Assembly: GCF_904849725.1 (NCBI RefSeq)
Contig: NC_058523.1
Span: forward strand, 173,024,689 to 173,088,688
Reading direction: 5' to 3'
Source: Hordeum vulgare subsp. vulgare
Taxonomy: Eukaryota; Streptophyta; Magnoliopsida; Poales; Poaceae
DNA: 64,000 nt
Below, piece by piece: positions 34,700 through 45,820 of this stretch (its first letter is position 1; each line of letters starts with the position of its first letter). Both the position numbers and the translations under genes were made by a program. The notes under the pieces were generated by a model that was not told where the DNA came from, made no database searches, and worked only from the letters and a program-made list of their open reading frames with translations.

Positions 34700-34728
34700 C
34701 GTCATGTATGAGCATATTTCTTATAGTG
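34700..34728 (-). repeat. CACTA right terminal inverted repeat
   Basis: Ends GCATATTTCTTATAGTG and is followed by TTC (34729-34731), the second copy of the target-site duplication. Confidence 0.9.
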
Positions 34729-34731
34729 TTC

Positions 34732-35259
34732 TTGTAGTAAAAACACCACAAGGTGGTGCCCAAGGTGCCCACTAGGCACCAGGACACGCCACACCCACCT
34801 AGTGTGCCCTGGTGGGAAGTGTGCCCCACGAGCCTCCACTCAACCACTCCTTTAGCTCACTTCATCACCTACCTCCAAAACATCCCAATAGCTCTATCGC
34901 GCGCTCTTGCTCCCAAAGCTGAGATTTTCAATCTCTTTGCTGAGAGATTCGTTTCCAAAACTGTTTTGGGGGATTGCTACTTGGTATGTGACTCCTCCAT
35001 TGCTCCAAATAGTTTTTCTCAATTGATTGATATTTTGAGTAATTAGCTGCTCTTGGTGCTACTAAAAATGACCTTGCATGTTGCATTCTTTGAGTTCCAG
35101 GTACTTTGAATACTTGATATAGCCTCTAGACATCCATGTGAGTGGTTCCTATCAGTTTTGCAGAGTTTTATTGATATCATTTTGTGGCCCAAAGATTTTA
35201 CAAATTTGTTGATAGGAAAAATGGGTATCTTCCGGAGGTAATCCTCAAAAAGGAATCCC
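34732..35259 (+). other. Athila-type element resumes: spacer upstream of the ORF1-like region
   Basis: Continues from 4919 once the CACTA is removed. Contains GTGCCCACTAGGCACCAGG-like inverted words and no convincing gene. Confidence 0.6.
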
Positions 35260-36240
35260 AAGGGAGTCACCGAGGAATCATCAGACAATGATCTCAACAC
35301 TCCGCGAACGACGATGGTCCACCCATGCGAATGGTCGCACAATGATTTTATGAACGAAGCTGGGTTCTACGCAGAGTTCGTCCAATTCATTGCAAATGTT
35401 GGGCTGACCAATTTCCTCACAGATGAGTGTGACCAACACCACATCCTTTTGAATTCCTTTGTGCAAAACTTTCATTTCTTGAAAAGCCTCGAACCTCCTG
35501 CGGTGCGTTTCAATTTACTTTATGAAACCTGTGAGATATTGCTTACTGAATTGTATGAGATATGTTTCATCCCTTCTGACGGGGAATTAAGAGAGCCTAG
35601 ACCAGCGGAGTTTCATGATTTCCTTGGCACATTAATCACGGAATAGGAAAGGGGCGTGTCGAAAGCAACTGCAACTAGTTTACAATTTTCTTTTGTTCAT
35701 TACTTTGCTTATTCATAATGAAACATGTGACTGCTAGAGATAAAGGCATTATACTCAGCGCCCCTAACCTTGCCATTCTACATGAGCACTTCATAATAAC
35801 ACTACTTGTAACCTTGGGGCCACTATCACACGTCGCCTACACACTAATAGGACTAAGGGTAAAATTCATGGTGGTATTTTCGCTACTCGCTTTGCGAGAT
35901 GTTTAAATGTATCTATACGCCCTCATGATTACTTATTACCTTGAGCCTTTTTAGAACAGCAGTCTATGATAGCTCTCCACTTTATCGATGAGCCTGAGCC
36001 TCCACATCTCATCCATTATAATTTAGTTTTTATGAGAACACTCGTGATATTATTCCATTGTCTGCATCTGCTTTGTTTGATTCTTATGCAAGGAACGGAT
36101 ATACCTTCCTACCAGAGGACATTGTCGCCTACCGGAATGCATAGACAATGGCAGAGGAGGCGCCCCAGGAGTGGGATTCTCCTGTGTTGCCGCCTCAGCA
36201 CTTTCACATGGGACCGTACGGCTACTACGTATGGTGATTA
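35260..36240 (+). pseudogene. Athila ORF1-like gene, decayed (first copy)
   Basis: The frame at about 35314-35646 reads EWSHNDFMNEAGFYAEFVQF, ANVGLTNFLTDECDQHHILL, NSFVQNFHFL and later ELREPRPAEFHDFLGTLITE. Further pieces (HYFA, SAPLTLPFYM) continue downstream with several stops. The family resembles the Athila ORF1 proteins of plant gypsy elements, whose role is unknown. A related copy at 48695-49482 shares the order and downstream UTR but differs widely, so they derive from different elements of one group. Confidence 0.72.
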
Positions 36241-38344
36241 GCAACATACGCCAAAAGCCCAAGCTCTGGGGAGTACATATTTCCACCGACATTACATTCA
36301 TGTTCACACATTTCATTCCAGTTGTTGGTGTTCATCCTCTTAAAAAAAATTTATCCAGGTTATATTTATTTTCTCGCTTTCTTCTTGTGTGTTTGAAAAA
36401 CTTTGAGAAAATCGAAAAACATTTCTCGCTTCTTTTAGATTTTTCTCTCTTCTTTAATGAGTTGTAGTATTAAGAGAAAACCCAAAAAGATTATTGTTTT
36501 TGTTTTGCTTGTTGGGAGCTTTCCTATGTAAATAATATTCTCTTTTTTGTTTTCGTTTGTTATTTTTTTACTTTAAGAAAAACTAAAAACTGCAAAAATA
36601 TTTCTGTGTGTTTCTCTGAAATTATTTTCTTTTGTTGAGTAGTACTAACGAGAAGACCATGATGAAAATGTTGAGTGGCTCTCATTTGCATTATTGTCGA
36701 TTTAATAATGTGTCCATACTAACTTGCCTTCTCCTTTGAATAAAATGTTTACACATTCCAGCTTAGTCCACGACACTCTTGCACTATTATTATTATTTTC
36801 TTCTCATTCGGTTGTGCAAGTGAAAGGCAATAATATGACGATATATGATGAAGTGACTGGGGTAGAGAAAGGTGGGTATGAACTCAACTTGTTTTTGTTT
36901 CTCTAAATATGTTTAACTCAGTATGCATGATTCAGCATATTATGATTGAACATGTTAATGATGACAATTAGAGATTATAGTTGCCCATGCCATGTTTAAG
37001 TGGCTAGGAGTGGATAATGATTTATTTTAGATGTCAACATGCATTAAAATGGTTGTGATGTAGTATGATGATATGGTATCCTACTATGAATGTTTTGAGT
37101 GGCTTGAGTTGGCACATGCTCACGCGTGTAGTTAATTGAAAACAAACATAGCTTCCACGATATTTATTTTCATGGTGTCTATATCCTATTCATGCTAGTA
37201 TTCGGTGTTAATTATTCACAACACATGTTTATGACCGTTTTCGCTCTCTAGTTGTTCGCTTCTCAACCTATTTGCTGGCCTTCGCCTGTACTAAGCGGGA
37301 ATACTGCTTGTGCATCTAAATCGTTAAACCGAAGTTCTAGATGAGTCCACTATGTCTACCTATATGCGGTATTACTTTGTCGTTACAAGTAAATTTGCAT
37401 GTGCCGCCTTTAAAAATTCAAATGAACATCTCTTTTGTGAGTCTCTACCGCTCATGGAGCGATAGGGGGTGGTCAGTAACTTCCATGCTAAGTGGGTTAT
37501 TCTCATGATGAGTGTTTATTCACTCGTCCTTGCACAAGAGGGGCCAGTAATCAGGATGCCCAGTCCCATGATCAAAATGGCAACTAATTCAACAAAACTC
37601 CCCCGAATTGTTGTTGGTATGGAGGGCAACTGAGGATTCGGCTAGCCATGGCTTGTGTTTGTTGGTGGAGGGGCAGTAAATTTTAGTTTTACTGCTAGGG
37701 AACCGTCGCTAATTTGTTTAGCATGGAAGATATTGAAAGCTCTTGGTTGTAACGTTGACAAGAAAGGTCCAACTCCCAAAATTATATTAATCTCTAATTT
37801 AACCTATGAGCTCTGGCACCTCTGCAAATCCCTGCTTTCCTCTATGAAAGGAATATATACTTAATTTAATGTAATTCCACTTCTATTATTGAGTCCTCAC
37901 CTTCTCAAACAACACCAGTCTGGAAAACACTATTGTCATTCTCATGCATTGTTTATTGTCAATGTTGTCTGCATCATGACTCGATCTCTTCTACCATGAA
38001 TTACAATGTTTACTCGTTGCTTGAGCTTCGGAGGTGCTCTGCATTTATGTTTTGTAGTCTCAAAAAGGGTAGCGAGATACCATTATTTTCATATTATATC
38101 ATGATCATTTTGATAATGCATTGGCATTTGAAATATTTTATTATTGCTAACTAGTTGATTATGCCATTGATATGAGTGAATATAATTTCTAAGAGTTATC
38201 GTTTTCATGGTTAGGAATGATCTTTGCTGAAAACCGGGGTATTATTTAAGCATATATATGGACACAAGAACAAAAAAGTTTGTAAAAGCTTTTCTTTATC
38301 ACATTCAGCTTGTCAACTGAATTGCTTGAGCACAAGGAGTGGGT
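36241..38344 (+). other. Athila-type 3' untranslated region
   Basis: Long non-coding stretch. Its first kilobase is collinear with 49490-50450 (for example AGCCCAAGCT...ACATTACATTCA...GTTCACACA and AATTAGAGATTATAGTTGC). No reading frame is supported. Confidence 0.7.
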
Positions 38345-38359
38345 TAAGCTAGGTGGAGT
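38345..38359 (+). promoter_or_regulatory. Degenerate Athila polypurine tract
   Basis: AAGCTAGGTGGAGT directly before the TGATATG start of the LTR. As I recall, related elements have AAGCTTGGGGGAGT here. Confidence 0.55.
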
Positions 38360-38712
38360 TGATATGTCTCTATCATATCAATTTTTCCTAACGCTTTTGC
38401 TCTTGTTCTCGACTCTAATCTGCATGATTTGAATCAAACTAACCCGAACTCGCGCTCTTTTCAGCAAAACTACCATGGTGTTGTTTTTGTGACGAACTAA
38501 AAGTTCTCGAAATTGGAAGAAACTTTTTCGAGAATTATTTTCGAATAAAAGAAAAATATTGGAACCAAGACCCACTAGAGGGGGGTCCCGGCTGCCCACT
38601 AGGCACCAGGGTGTCCTACCGCCCTCTGGTGCGCCCTAGTGGGTAGTGGGGCCCAGAAGACTCCACTGACCATAATCTATATACTATAAGTTCCTATTTT
38701 GTGAGACAAAAA

Positions 38713-40531
38713 TGTTGGAATTATGCCCTAGAGGCAATAATAAATGTATAGTTATTATTATAATTCCTGTATGAAGATAATAGTTTATTATCCATGCTAT
38801 AATTGTATTGAATGAAGACTCATTTACATGTGTGGATACATAGACAAAACACCGTCCCTAGCATGCCTAGTTGGCTAGCCAGTTGATCAATGATAGTCAG
38901 TGTCTTCTGATTATGAACAAGGTGTTGTTGCTTGATAACTGGATCACGTCATTGGGAGAATCACGTGATGGACTAGACCCAAACTAATAGACGTAGCATG
39001 TTGATCGTGTCATTTTGTTGCTACTGTTTTCTGCGTGTCAAGTATTTATTCCTATGACCATGAGATCATATAACTCACTGACACCGGAGGAATGCTTTGT
39101 GTGTATCAAACGTCGCAACGTAACTGGGTGACTATAAAGATGCTCTACAGGTATCTTCGAAGGTGTTAGTTGAGTTAGTATGGATCAAGACTGGGATTTG
39201 TCACTCCGTGTGATGGAGAGGTATCTCGGGGCCCACTCGGTAATACAACATCACACACAAGCCTTGCAAGCAATGTAACTTAGTGTAAGTTGCGGGATCT
39301 TGTATTACGGAACGAGTAAAGAGACTTGCCGGTAAACGAGATTGAAATAGGTATGCGGATACTGACGATCGAATCTCGGGCAAGTAACATACCGAAGGAC
39401 AAAGGGAATGACATACGGGATTATACGAATCCTTGGCACTGAGGTTCAAACGATAAGATCTTCGTAGAATATGTAGGATCCAATATGGGCATCCAGGTCC
39501 CGCTATTGGATATTGACCGAGGAGTCTCTCGGGTCATGTCTACATAGTTCTCGAACCCGCAGGGTCTGCACACTTAAGGTTCGACGTTGTTTTATGCGTA
39601 TTTGAGTTATATGGTTGGTTACCGAATGTTGTTCGGAGTCCCGGATGAGATCACGGACATCACGAGGGTTTCCGGAATGGTCCGAAAATGAAGATTGATA
39701 TATAGGATGACCTCATTTGATTACCGGAAGGTTTTCGGAGTTACCGGGAATGTACCGGGAATGACGAATGGGTTCCGGGAGTTCACCGGGGGGGGCAACC
39801 TACCCCGGGGAAGCCCATAGGCTTTGGGGAGACACACCAGCCCTTAGTGGGCTGGTGGGACAGCCCCAAGGGGGCCTATGCGCCAAGAAAAGTAAATCAA
39901 AGGAAAAGAAAAAAAAAGAGGGAAGAAGTGGGAAGGGAGGGGGACTCCTCCCACCAAACCAAGTCCAACTCGGTTTGGGGGGGAGTCCTCCCCCCCTTGG
40001 CTCGGCCGACCCCTTGGGAGTCCCTTGGACCCCAAGGAAAGGTCCCCCTCCCTCCTCCTATATATATGGAGCTTTTAGGGCAGATTTGGGACGACTTTCT
40101 CACGGCTGCCCGACCACATACCTCCATAGTTTTTCCTCTAGATCGCGTTTCTGCGGAGCTCGGGCGGAGCCCTGCTGAGACGAGATCATCACCAACCTCC
40201 GGAGCGCCGTCACGCTGCCGGAGAACTCTTCTACCTCTCCGTCTCTCTTGCTGGATCAATAAGGCCGAGATCATCGTCGAGCTGTACGTGTGCTGAACGC
40301 GGAGGTGTCGTCCGTTCGGTACTAGATCGTGGGACTGATCGCGGGATTGTTCGCGGGGCGGATCGAGGGACGTGAGGACGTTCAACTACATCAACCGCGT
40401 TCTCTAACGCTTCTGTTGTACGGTCTACAAGGGTATGTAGATCACTCATCCCCTCTCGTAGATGGACATCACCATGATAGGTCTTCGTGCGCGTAGGAAA
40501 ATTTTTGTTTCCCATGCGACGTTCCCCAACA
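38713..40531 (+). repeat. Copia 2 5' LTR
   Basis: TATATATA at 40059-40066 is the probable promoter core. The stretch 39900-40030 is G/C- and A-rich low complexity, where the two LTRs of this group vary most. Confidence 0.94.
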
Positions 40532-41787
40532 GTGGCATCATGAGCTAGGTTCATGCGTAGATGTCTTCTCGAGTAGAACACAAAAGGTTTTGTGGGCGGT
40601 GATGTGCGTTTTGCTGCCCTCCTTAGTCTTTTCTTGATTCCGCGGTATTGTTGGATTGAAGCGGCTTGGACCGACATTACTCGTACGCTTACGAGAGACT
40701 GGTTTCATCGTTACGAGTAACCCCCTTTGCTCAAAGATGACTGGCAAGTGACGGTTTCTCCAACTTTAGTTGAATCGGATTTGACCGAGGAGGTCCTTGG
40801 ATGAGGTTAAATAGCAACTCATATATCTCCGTTGTGGTGCTTGCGTAAGTAAGATGCGATCCTACTAGATACCCTTGGTCACCACGTAAAACATGCAACA
40901 ACAAAATTAGAGGACGTCTAACTTGTTTTTGCAGGGTATGATTGTGATGTGATATGGCCAACGATGTGATGTGATATATTGGATGTATGAGATGATCATG
41001 TTGTAATAGAAATATCGACTTGCACATCGATGGTACGGCAACCGGCAGGAGCCATAGGGTTGTCTTTATACTAACATATGTGCTTGCAGATGCGTTTACT
41101 ATTTTGCTAGGATGTAGCTTTAGTAGTAATAGCATAAGTAGCAAGACAACCCCGATGGCAACATGTTGATGGATGATCATGGTGTGGCGCCGGTGATAAG
41201 AAGATCGTGCCGGTGCTTTGGTGATGGAGATCAAGAAGCACGAGATGATGGCCATATCATGTCACTTATGAATTGCATGTGATGTTAATCCTTTTATGCA
41301 CCTTATTTTGCTTAGAACGACGGTAGCATTATGAGGTGATCTCTCACTAAAATTTCAAGACGAAATTGTGTTCTCCCCGACTGTGCACCGTTGCTACAGT
41401 TCGTCGTTTCGAGACACCACGTGATGATCGGGTGTGATAGACTCAACGTTCACATACAACGGGTGCAAAACAGTTGCGCACGCGGAACACTCGGGTTAAG
41501 CTTGACGAGCCTAGCATGTACAGACATGGCCTCGGAACACATGAGACCGAAAGGTCGATCATGAATCATATAGTTGATATGATTAGCATAGGGATGCTTA
41601 CCACTGAAACTACTCTCGACTCACGTGATGATCGGACTTGGGATAGTGTAAGTGGATCGTGAACCACTCAAATGACTAGAGAGATGTACTTTTTGAGTGG
41701 GAGTTTAGCATATAATTTGATTAAGTTGAACTCTAATTATCTTGAACATAGTCTAAGTCCACTTTGAATATATTTGTGTTGTAGATC
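40532..41787 (+). promoter_or_regulatory. Copia 2 leader and degenerate primer-binding site
   Basis: GTGGCATCATGAGC (40532-40545) replaces the usual TGGTATCAGAGC. The leader carries several upstream ATGs and short frames before ATG 41788. It would contain packaging and dimerisation signals. Almost the same sequence is preserved at 24405-25560. Confidence 0.75.
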
Positions 41788-44700
41788 ATGGCTCACGCAA
41801 GTGTCATCCTGAATTTTAATACGTTCCTAGAGAAAGCTAAGTTGAAAGATGATGGAAGCAACTTTGTAGACTGGGCTCGTAATCTTAAGCTAATCTTACA
41901 AGCTGGAAAGAAGGATTATGTCCTTAATGCTGCGCTAGGAGATGAACCACCCGCTACGGCTGATCAGGATGTTAAGAACGCTTGGTTGGCGCGTAAGGAG
42001 GACTACTCAGTAGTTCAATGTGCAGTCTTGTATGGCTTGGAACCGGGACTTCAACGTCGCTTTGAGCGTCATGGAGCATTTGAGATGTTCCAGGAGTTGA
42101 AGTTTATCTTTCAGAAGAACGCCCGGATCGAGAGGTATGAGACCTCCGATAAATTCTATGCTTGCAAGATGGAGGAAAACTCATCTGTCAGTGAACATGT
42201 GCTCAAAATGTCTCGGTACTCAAACCGTCTAGCTGAACTGGGGATTGAACTCCCGCAAGAAGCTATCACTGACAGAATCCTTCAATCACTGCCGCCAAGC
42301 TATAAAGGCTTTGTGTTGAACTACAACATGCAAGGGATGAACAAGTCTCCCGGCGAGTTGTTTGCGATGCTGAAAGTCACAGAGTCTGAACTTCGTAAAG
42401 AGCATCAAGTGTTGATGGTGAGCAAGACCACTAGTTTCAAGAGAAACGGCAAAGGCAAGAAGGGAAATTCGAAGAAGAGCGGCAAGCCTGTTGCCAATCC
42501 GCCGAAGAAACCCAAGGTTGGACCTAAGCCTGAAACAAAGTGCTTCTATTGCAAGGGTATGGGTCACTGGAAGCGCAATTGCCCCAAGTATCTGGCAGAT
42601 AAGAAGGCGGGCAAAGAAAAATCAGGTATATTTGATATACATGTTATTGATGTGTACTTAACCGGCTCTCGTAGTAGTGCCTGGGTATTCGATAGCGGTT
42701 CTGTTGCTCACATTTGCAACTCGAAGCAGGAACTGCGGAATAGACGAAGGCTGGCGAAAGACAAAGTGACGATGCGCGTAGGAAACGGTTCCAAGGTTGA
42801 TGCAATCGCCGTCGGCACAGTGTCACTTCAGCTACCATCGGGATTAGTGATGAACTTAAATCATTGTTATTTAGTGCCTGCATTGAGCATGAACATTATA
42901 TTTGGATCTTGTTTATTGCGAGACGGTTACTCTTTTAAGTCTGACAATAATGGTTGTTCTATTTCTACGAGTAACATCTTTTATGGTCATGCACCAAATG
43001 TGAGAGGATTGTTCATATTGAATCTTGATAGCGATACGCATATACATAACATTGAGACCAAAAGAGTTAGAGTAAACAATGATAGCGCCATATTTTTGTG
43101 GCACTGCCGCTTGGGTCATATTGGTGTAAAGCGCATGAAGAAACTCCATGCTGATGGACTTTTGGAGTCACTTGACTTTGATTCACTTGACACGTGCGAA
43201 CCATGCCTCATGGGCAAGATGACTAAGACTCCGTTCTCCGGAACAATGGCGCGTGCAAGTGACTTGTTGGAAATCATACATACCGATGTATGTGGTCCAA
43301 TGAGCGTGGAGGCACGCGGCGGATATCGTTATTTTCTCACCTTCACTGATGATTTAAGTAGATATGGTTATGTCTACTTAATGAAGCACAAGTCTGAAAC
43401 ATTTGAAAAGTTCAAGCAATTTCAGAGTGAAGTGGAAAATCATCGTAACAAGAAGATCAAGTTCCTACGGTCTGATCGTGGGGGTGAATATCTGAGTTTC
43501 GAGTTTGGTACTCACTTAAGACAATGTGGAATTGTTTCGCAATTAACACCGCCTGGAACACCACAGCGTAATGGTGTGTCCGAACGTCGTAATCGTACTT
43601 TGTTAGAGATGGTGCAATCTATGATGTCTCTTACTGATTTGCCGTTATCATTTTGGGGTTATGCATTAGAAACAGCTGCATTCACTTTAAATAGGGCACC
43701 ATCAAAATCCGTTGAGACGACACCATACGAACTGTGGTATGGCAAAAGGCCAAAGTTGTCGTTTTTAAAAGTTTGGGGATGTGATGCTTATGTCAAAAAG
43801 CTTCAGCCTCAAAAGCTGGAACCCGAAGCGGAAAAATGCGTCTTCATAGGTTACCCAAAAGAGACAGTTGGGTACACCTTCTATCTCAAATCCGAGGGCA
43901 AAGTGTTTGTTGCTAAGAACGGAACTTTTCTCGAGAAGGAGTTTCTCTCGAGAGAATTGAGTGGGAGGAAGATAGAACTTGACGAGGTTGTCGAACCTCT
44001 CATCCCTCTGGATGGTGGCGCAGGGCAAGGGGAAACCTCTGTCGTTGCGACGCCGGTTGAGGAGGAAGTTAATGATGATGATCATGAAACTCCAGTTCAA
44101 GTTTCTGTTGAACCACGCAGGTCGACGAGATCACGCGCTGCTCCAGAGTGGTACGGTAATCCCGTCTTGTCAATCATGTTGTTAGACAACAATGAACCTG
44201 CAAATTATGAAGAAGCAATGGTGGGCCCAGATTCCAACAAATGGCTAGAAGCCATGAAATCCGAGATAGGATCCATGTATGAGAACAAAGTGTGGACTTT
44301 GGAGATACTGCCTGAGGGCCGCAAGGCTATTCAGAACAAATGGATCTTTAAGAAGAAGACGAACGCTGACGGTAATGTGACCGTTTATAAAGCTCGACTT
44401 GTGGCAAAGGGTTTTTCACAAGTTCCAGGAGTTGACTACGATGAGACTTTCTCACCCGTAGCGATGCTTAAGTCCGTCAGAATCATGTTAGCAATAGCTG
44501 CATTTTTCGATTATGAAATCTGGCAGATGGATGTCAAAACGGCGTTCCTTAACGGTTTCCTTAAGGAAGAGTTGTATATGATGCAACCCGAAGGTTTTGT
44601 CGATCCTAAAAATGCTGACAAGGTGTGCAAGCTCCAGCGATCCATTTATGGACTGGTGCAATCATCTCGGAGTTGGAACAAACGCTTTGATGAGGTGATC

Positions 44701-45768
44701 AAAGCATTCGGGTTTATACAAGTGGTTGGAGAATCTTGTATTTACAAGAAAGTGAGTGGGAGCTCTGTGGCGTTTCTAATATTATATGTGGATGACATAC
44801 TGCTGGTTGGAAACAACGTAGAGCTTTTGGAGAGCATAAAAGGTTACTTGAATAAAAGTTTCTCTATGAAGGACCTTGGAGAAGCTGCTTACATTCTAGG
44901 CATTAAGATCTATAGGGATAGATCAAAACGCCTGATAGGACTTTCACAAAGCACATACCTTGATAAAGTTTTGAAGAGGTTCAAAATGGAACAGTCCAAG
45001 AAAGGGTTCTTGCTAGTGTTACAAGGTACGAGATTGAGTAAGACTTGGTGCCCAGCAACTGATGAAGATAGAGAGCATATGCGCTCCGTCCCCTATGCTT
45101 CAGCCATAGGCTCTATCATGTATGCAATGCTGTGCACTAGACCGGATGTTAGCGTGGCCATAAGTATGGCAGGTAGGTTCCAGAGTAATCCAGGAGTGGA
45201 TCATTGGACGGCGGTCAAGAATATCCTGAAGTACCTGAAAAGGACTAAGGAGATGTTTCTCGTGTATGGAGGTGACGAAGAGCTCGCCGTAAAAGGTTAC
45301 GTCGATGCAAGCTTTGACACAGATCCGGACGACTCTAAGTCGCAAACCGGATACGTATTTATTCTTAATGGGGGTGCAGTAAGCTGGTGCAGTTCCAAGC
45401 AAAGCATCGTAGCAGATTCTACATGTGAAGCGGAGTACATGGCTGCCTCGGAGGCGGCTAAGGAGGGTGTCTGGATGAAGCAGTTCATGACGGATCTTGG
45501 AGTGGTGCCAAGTGCACTGGATCCAATAACCTTGTTCTGTGACAACACTGGTGCCATTGCCTTAGCAAAGGAACCAAGGTTTCACAAGAAGACCAGACAC
45601 ATCAAACGACGCTTCAACCTCATCCGCGACTACGTCGAGGAGGAGGACGTAAATATATGTAAAGTGCACACGGATCTGAATGTTGCAGACCCGCTGACTA
45701 AACCTCTTCCATGGCCAAAACATGATCGACACCAGAACTGTATGGGTGTTAGATTTATTACATTGTAA
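41788..45768 (+). CDS. Copia Gag-Pol polyprotein, uninterrupted, 1326 residues
   Basis: One frame encodes, in order: Gag (about 1-270) with zinc knuckle CFYCKGMGHWKRNC at 252-265; aspartic protease with WVFDSGSVAHIC (Asp 302); integrase with the HHCC finger (His 439, then CEPC at 470-473) and D500-D563-E599 (HTDVCGP, RSDRGGEYL, GVSERRNRT); RT with YVDD at 1000-1003; and RNase H (YVDASFD Asp 1173, CEAEY Glu 1214, FCDNT Asp 1252). Integrase before RT defines Ty1/copia. The start MAHASVILNF fits this family's Gag start as I recall it, and the ATG is the first of the long frame. The protein acts in cytoplasmic virus-like particles and the nucleus. Length and motifs look complete; activity is not shown. 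Confidence 0.95.
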   Translation: MAHASVILNFNTFLEKAKLKDDGSNFVDWARNLKLILQAGKKDYVLNAALGDEPPATADQDVKNAWLARKEDYSVVQCAVLYGLEPGLQRRFERHGAFEMFQELKFIFQKNARIERYETSDKFYACKMEENSSVSEHVLKMSRYSNRLAELGIELPQEAITDRILQSLPPSYKGFVLNYNMQGMNKSPGELFAMLKVTESELRKEHQVLMVSKTTSFKRNGKGKKGNSKKSGKPVANPPKKPKVGPKPETKCFYCKGMGHWKRNCPKYLADKKAGKEKSGIFDIHVIDVYLTGSRSSAWVFDSGSVAHICNSKQELRNRRRLAKDKVTMRVGNGSKVDAIAVGTVSLQLPSGLVMNLNHCYLVPALSMNIIFGSCLLRDGYSFKSDNNGCSISTSNIFYGHAPNVRGLFILNLDSDTHIHNIETKRVRVNNDSAIFLWHCRLGHIGVKRMKKLHADGLLESLDFDSLDTCEPCLMGKMTKTPFSGTMARASDLLEIIHTDVCGPMSVEARGGYRYFLTFTDDLSRYGYVYLMKHKSETFEKFKQFQSEVENHRNKKIKFLRSDRGGEYLSFEFGTHLRQCGIVSQLTPPGTPQRNGVSERRNRTLLEMVQSMMSLTDLPLSFWGYALETAAFTLNRAPSKSVETTPYELWYGKRPKLSFLKVWGCDAYVKKLQPQKLEPEAEKCVFIGYPKETVGYTFYLKSEGKVFVAKNGTFLEKEFLSRELSGRKIELDEVVEPLIPLDGGAGQGETSVVATPVEEEVNDDDHETPVQVSVEPRRSTRSRAAPEWYGNPVLSIMLLDNNEPANYEEAMVGPDSNKWLEAMKSEIGSMYENKVWTLEILPEGRKAIQNKWIFKKKTNADGNVTVYKARLVAKGFSQVPGVDYDETFSPVAMLKSVRIMLAIAAFFDYEIWQMDVKTAFLNGFLKEELYMMQPEGFVDPKNADKVCKLQRSIYGLVQSSRSWNKRFDEVIKAFGFIQVVGESCIYKKVSGSSVAFLILYVDDILLVGNNVELLESIKGYLNKSFSMKDLGEAAYILGIKIYRDRSKRLIGLSQSTYLDKVLKRFKMEQSKKGFLLVLQGTRLSKTWCPATDEDREHMRSVPYASAIGSIMYAMLCTRPDVSVAISMAGRFQSNPGVDHWTAVKNILKYLKRTKEMFLVYGGDEELAVKGYVDASFDTDPDDSKSQTGYVFILNGGAVSWCSSKQSIVADSTCEAEYMAASEAAKEGVWMKQFMTDLGVVPSALDPITLFCDNTGAIALAKEPRFHKKTRHIKRRFNLIRDYVEEEDVNICKVHTDLNVADPLTKPLPWPKHDRHQNCMGVRFITL

Positions 45769-45808
45769 TTCACATGGTGATGTGAGGGCTAGATTATTGA
45801 CTCTAGTG

Positions 45809-45820
45809 CAAGTGGGAGAC
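45809..45820 (+). promoter_or_regulatory. Copia 2 polypurine tract
   Basis: CAAGTGGGAGAC directly before the 3' LTR. Confidence 0.85.

Larger units (their letters stand above)
4920..34728. mobile_element. CACTA DNA transposon, non-autonomous, carrying nested insertions and gene fragments
   Basis: The element starts CACTACAAGAAATATGC (4920) and ends GCATATTTCTTATAGTG (34728). The termini are inverted repeats of 29 bp matching at 27 positions, and the flanks are a 3-bp duplication TTC (4917-4919 and 34729-34731), as expected for CACTA (En/Spm) elements. Both ends carry TTACGACG/CGTCGTAA-type subterminal repeats. Removing the Gypsy (6434-20751), the Copia (22595-31180) and their duplicated 5-bp sites leaves about 6.9 kb. 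I find no transposase, so it would depend on an enzyme supplied in trans. The cargo includes a PRXIIE-like pseudogene, an unidentified antisense fragment, a 735-bp TIR element, a 660-bp duplication and an array of roughly 155-bp units. It lies inside an Athila-type element. Confidence 0.88.

Noticed and set aside
37655..37864. Short forward frames in the Athila UTR
   Set aside because: Not conserved with the second copy and no motifs; background AT-rich frames.
40231..40677. Reverse frames of 100-180 codons across Copia LTR/leader junctions
   Set aside because: Antisense to the leader and LTR, with no similarity to known proteins. They recur only because the LTRs recur.
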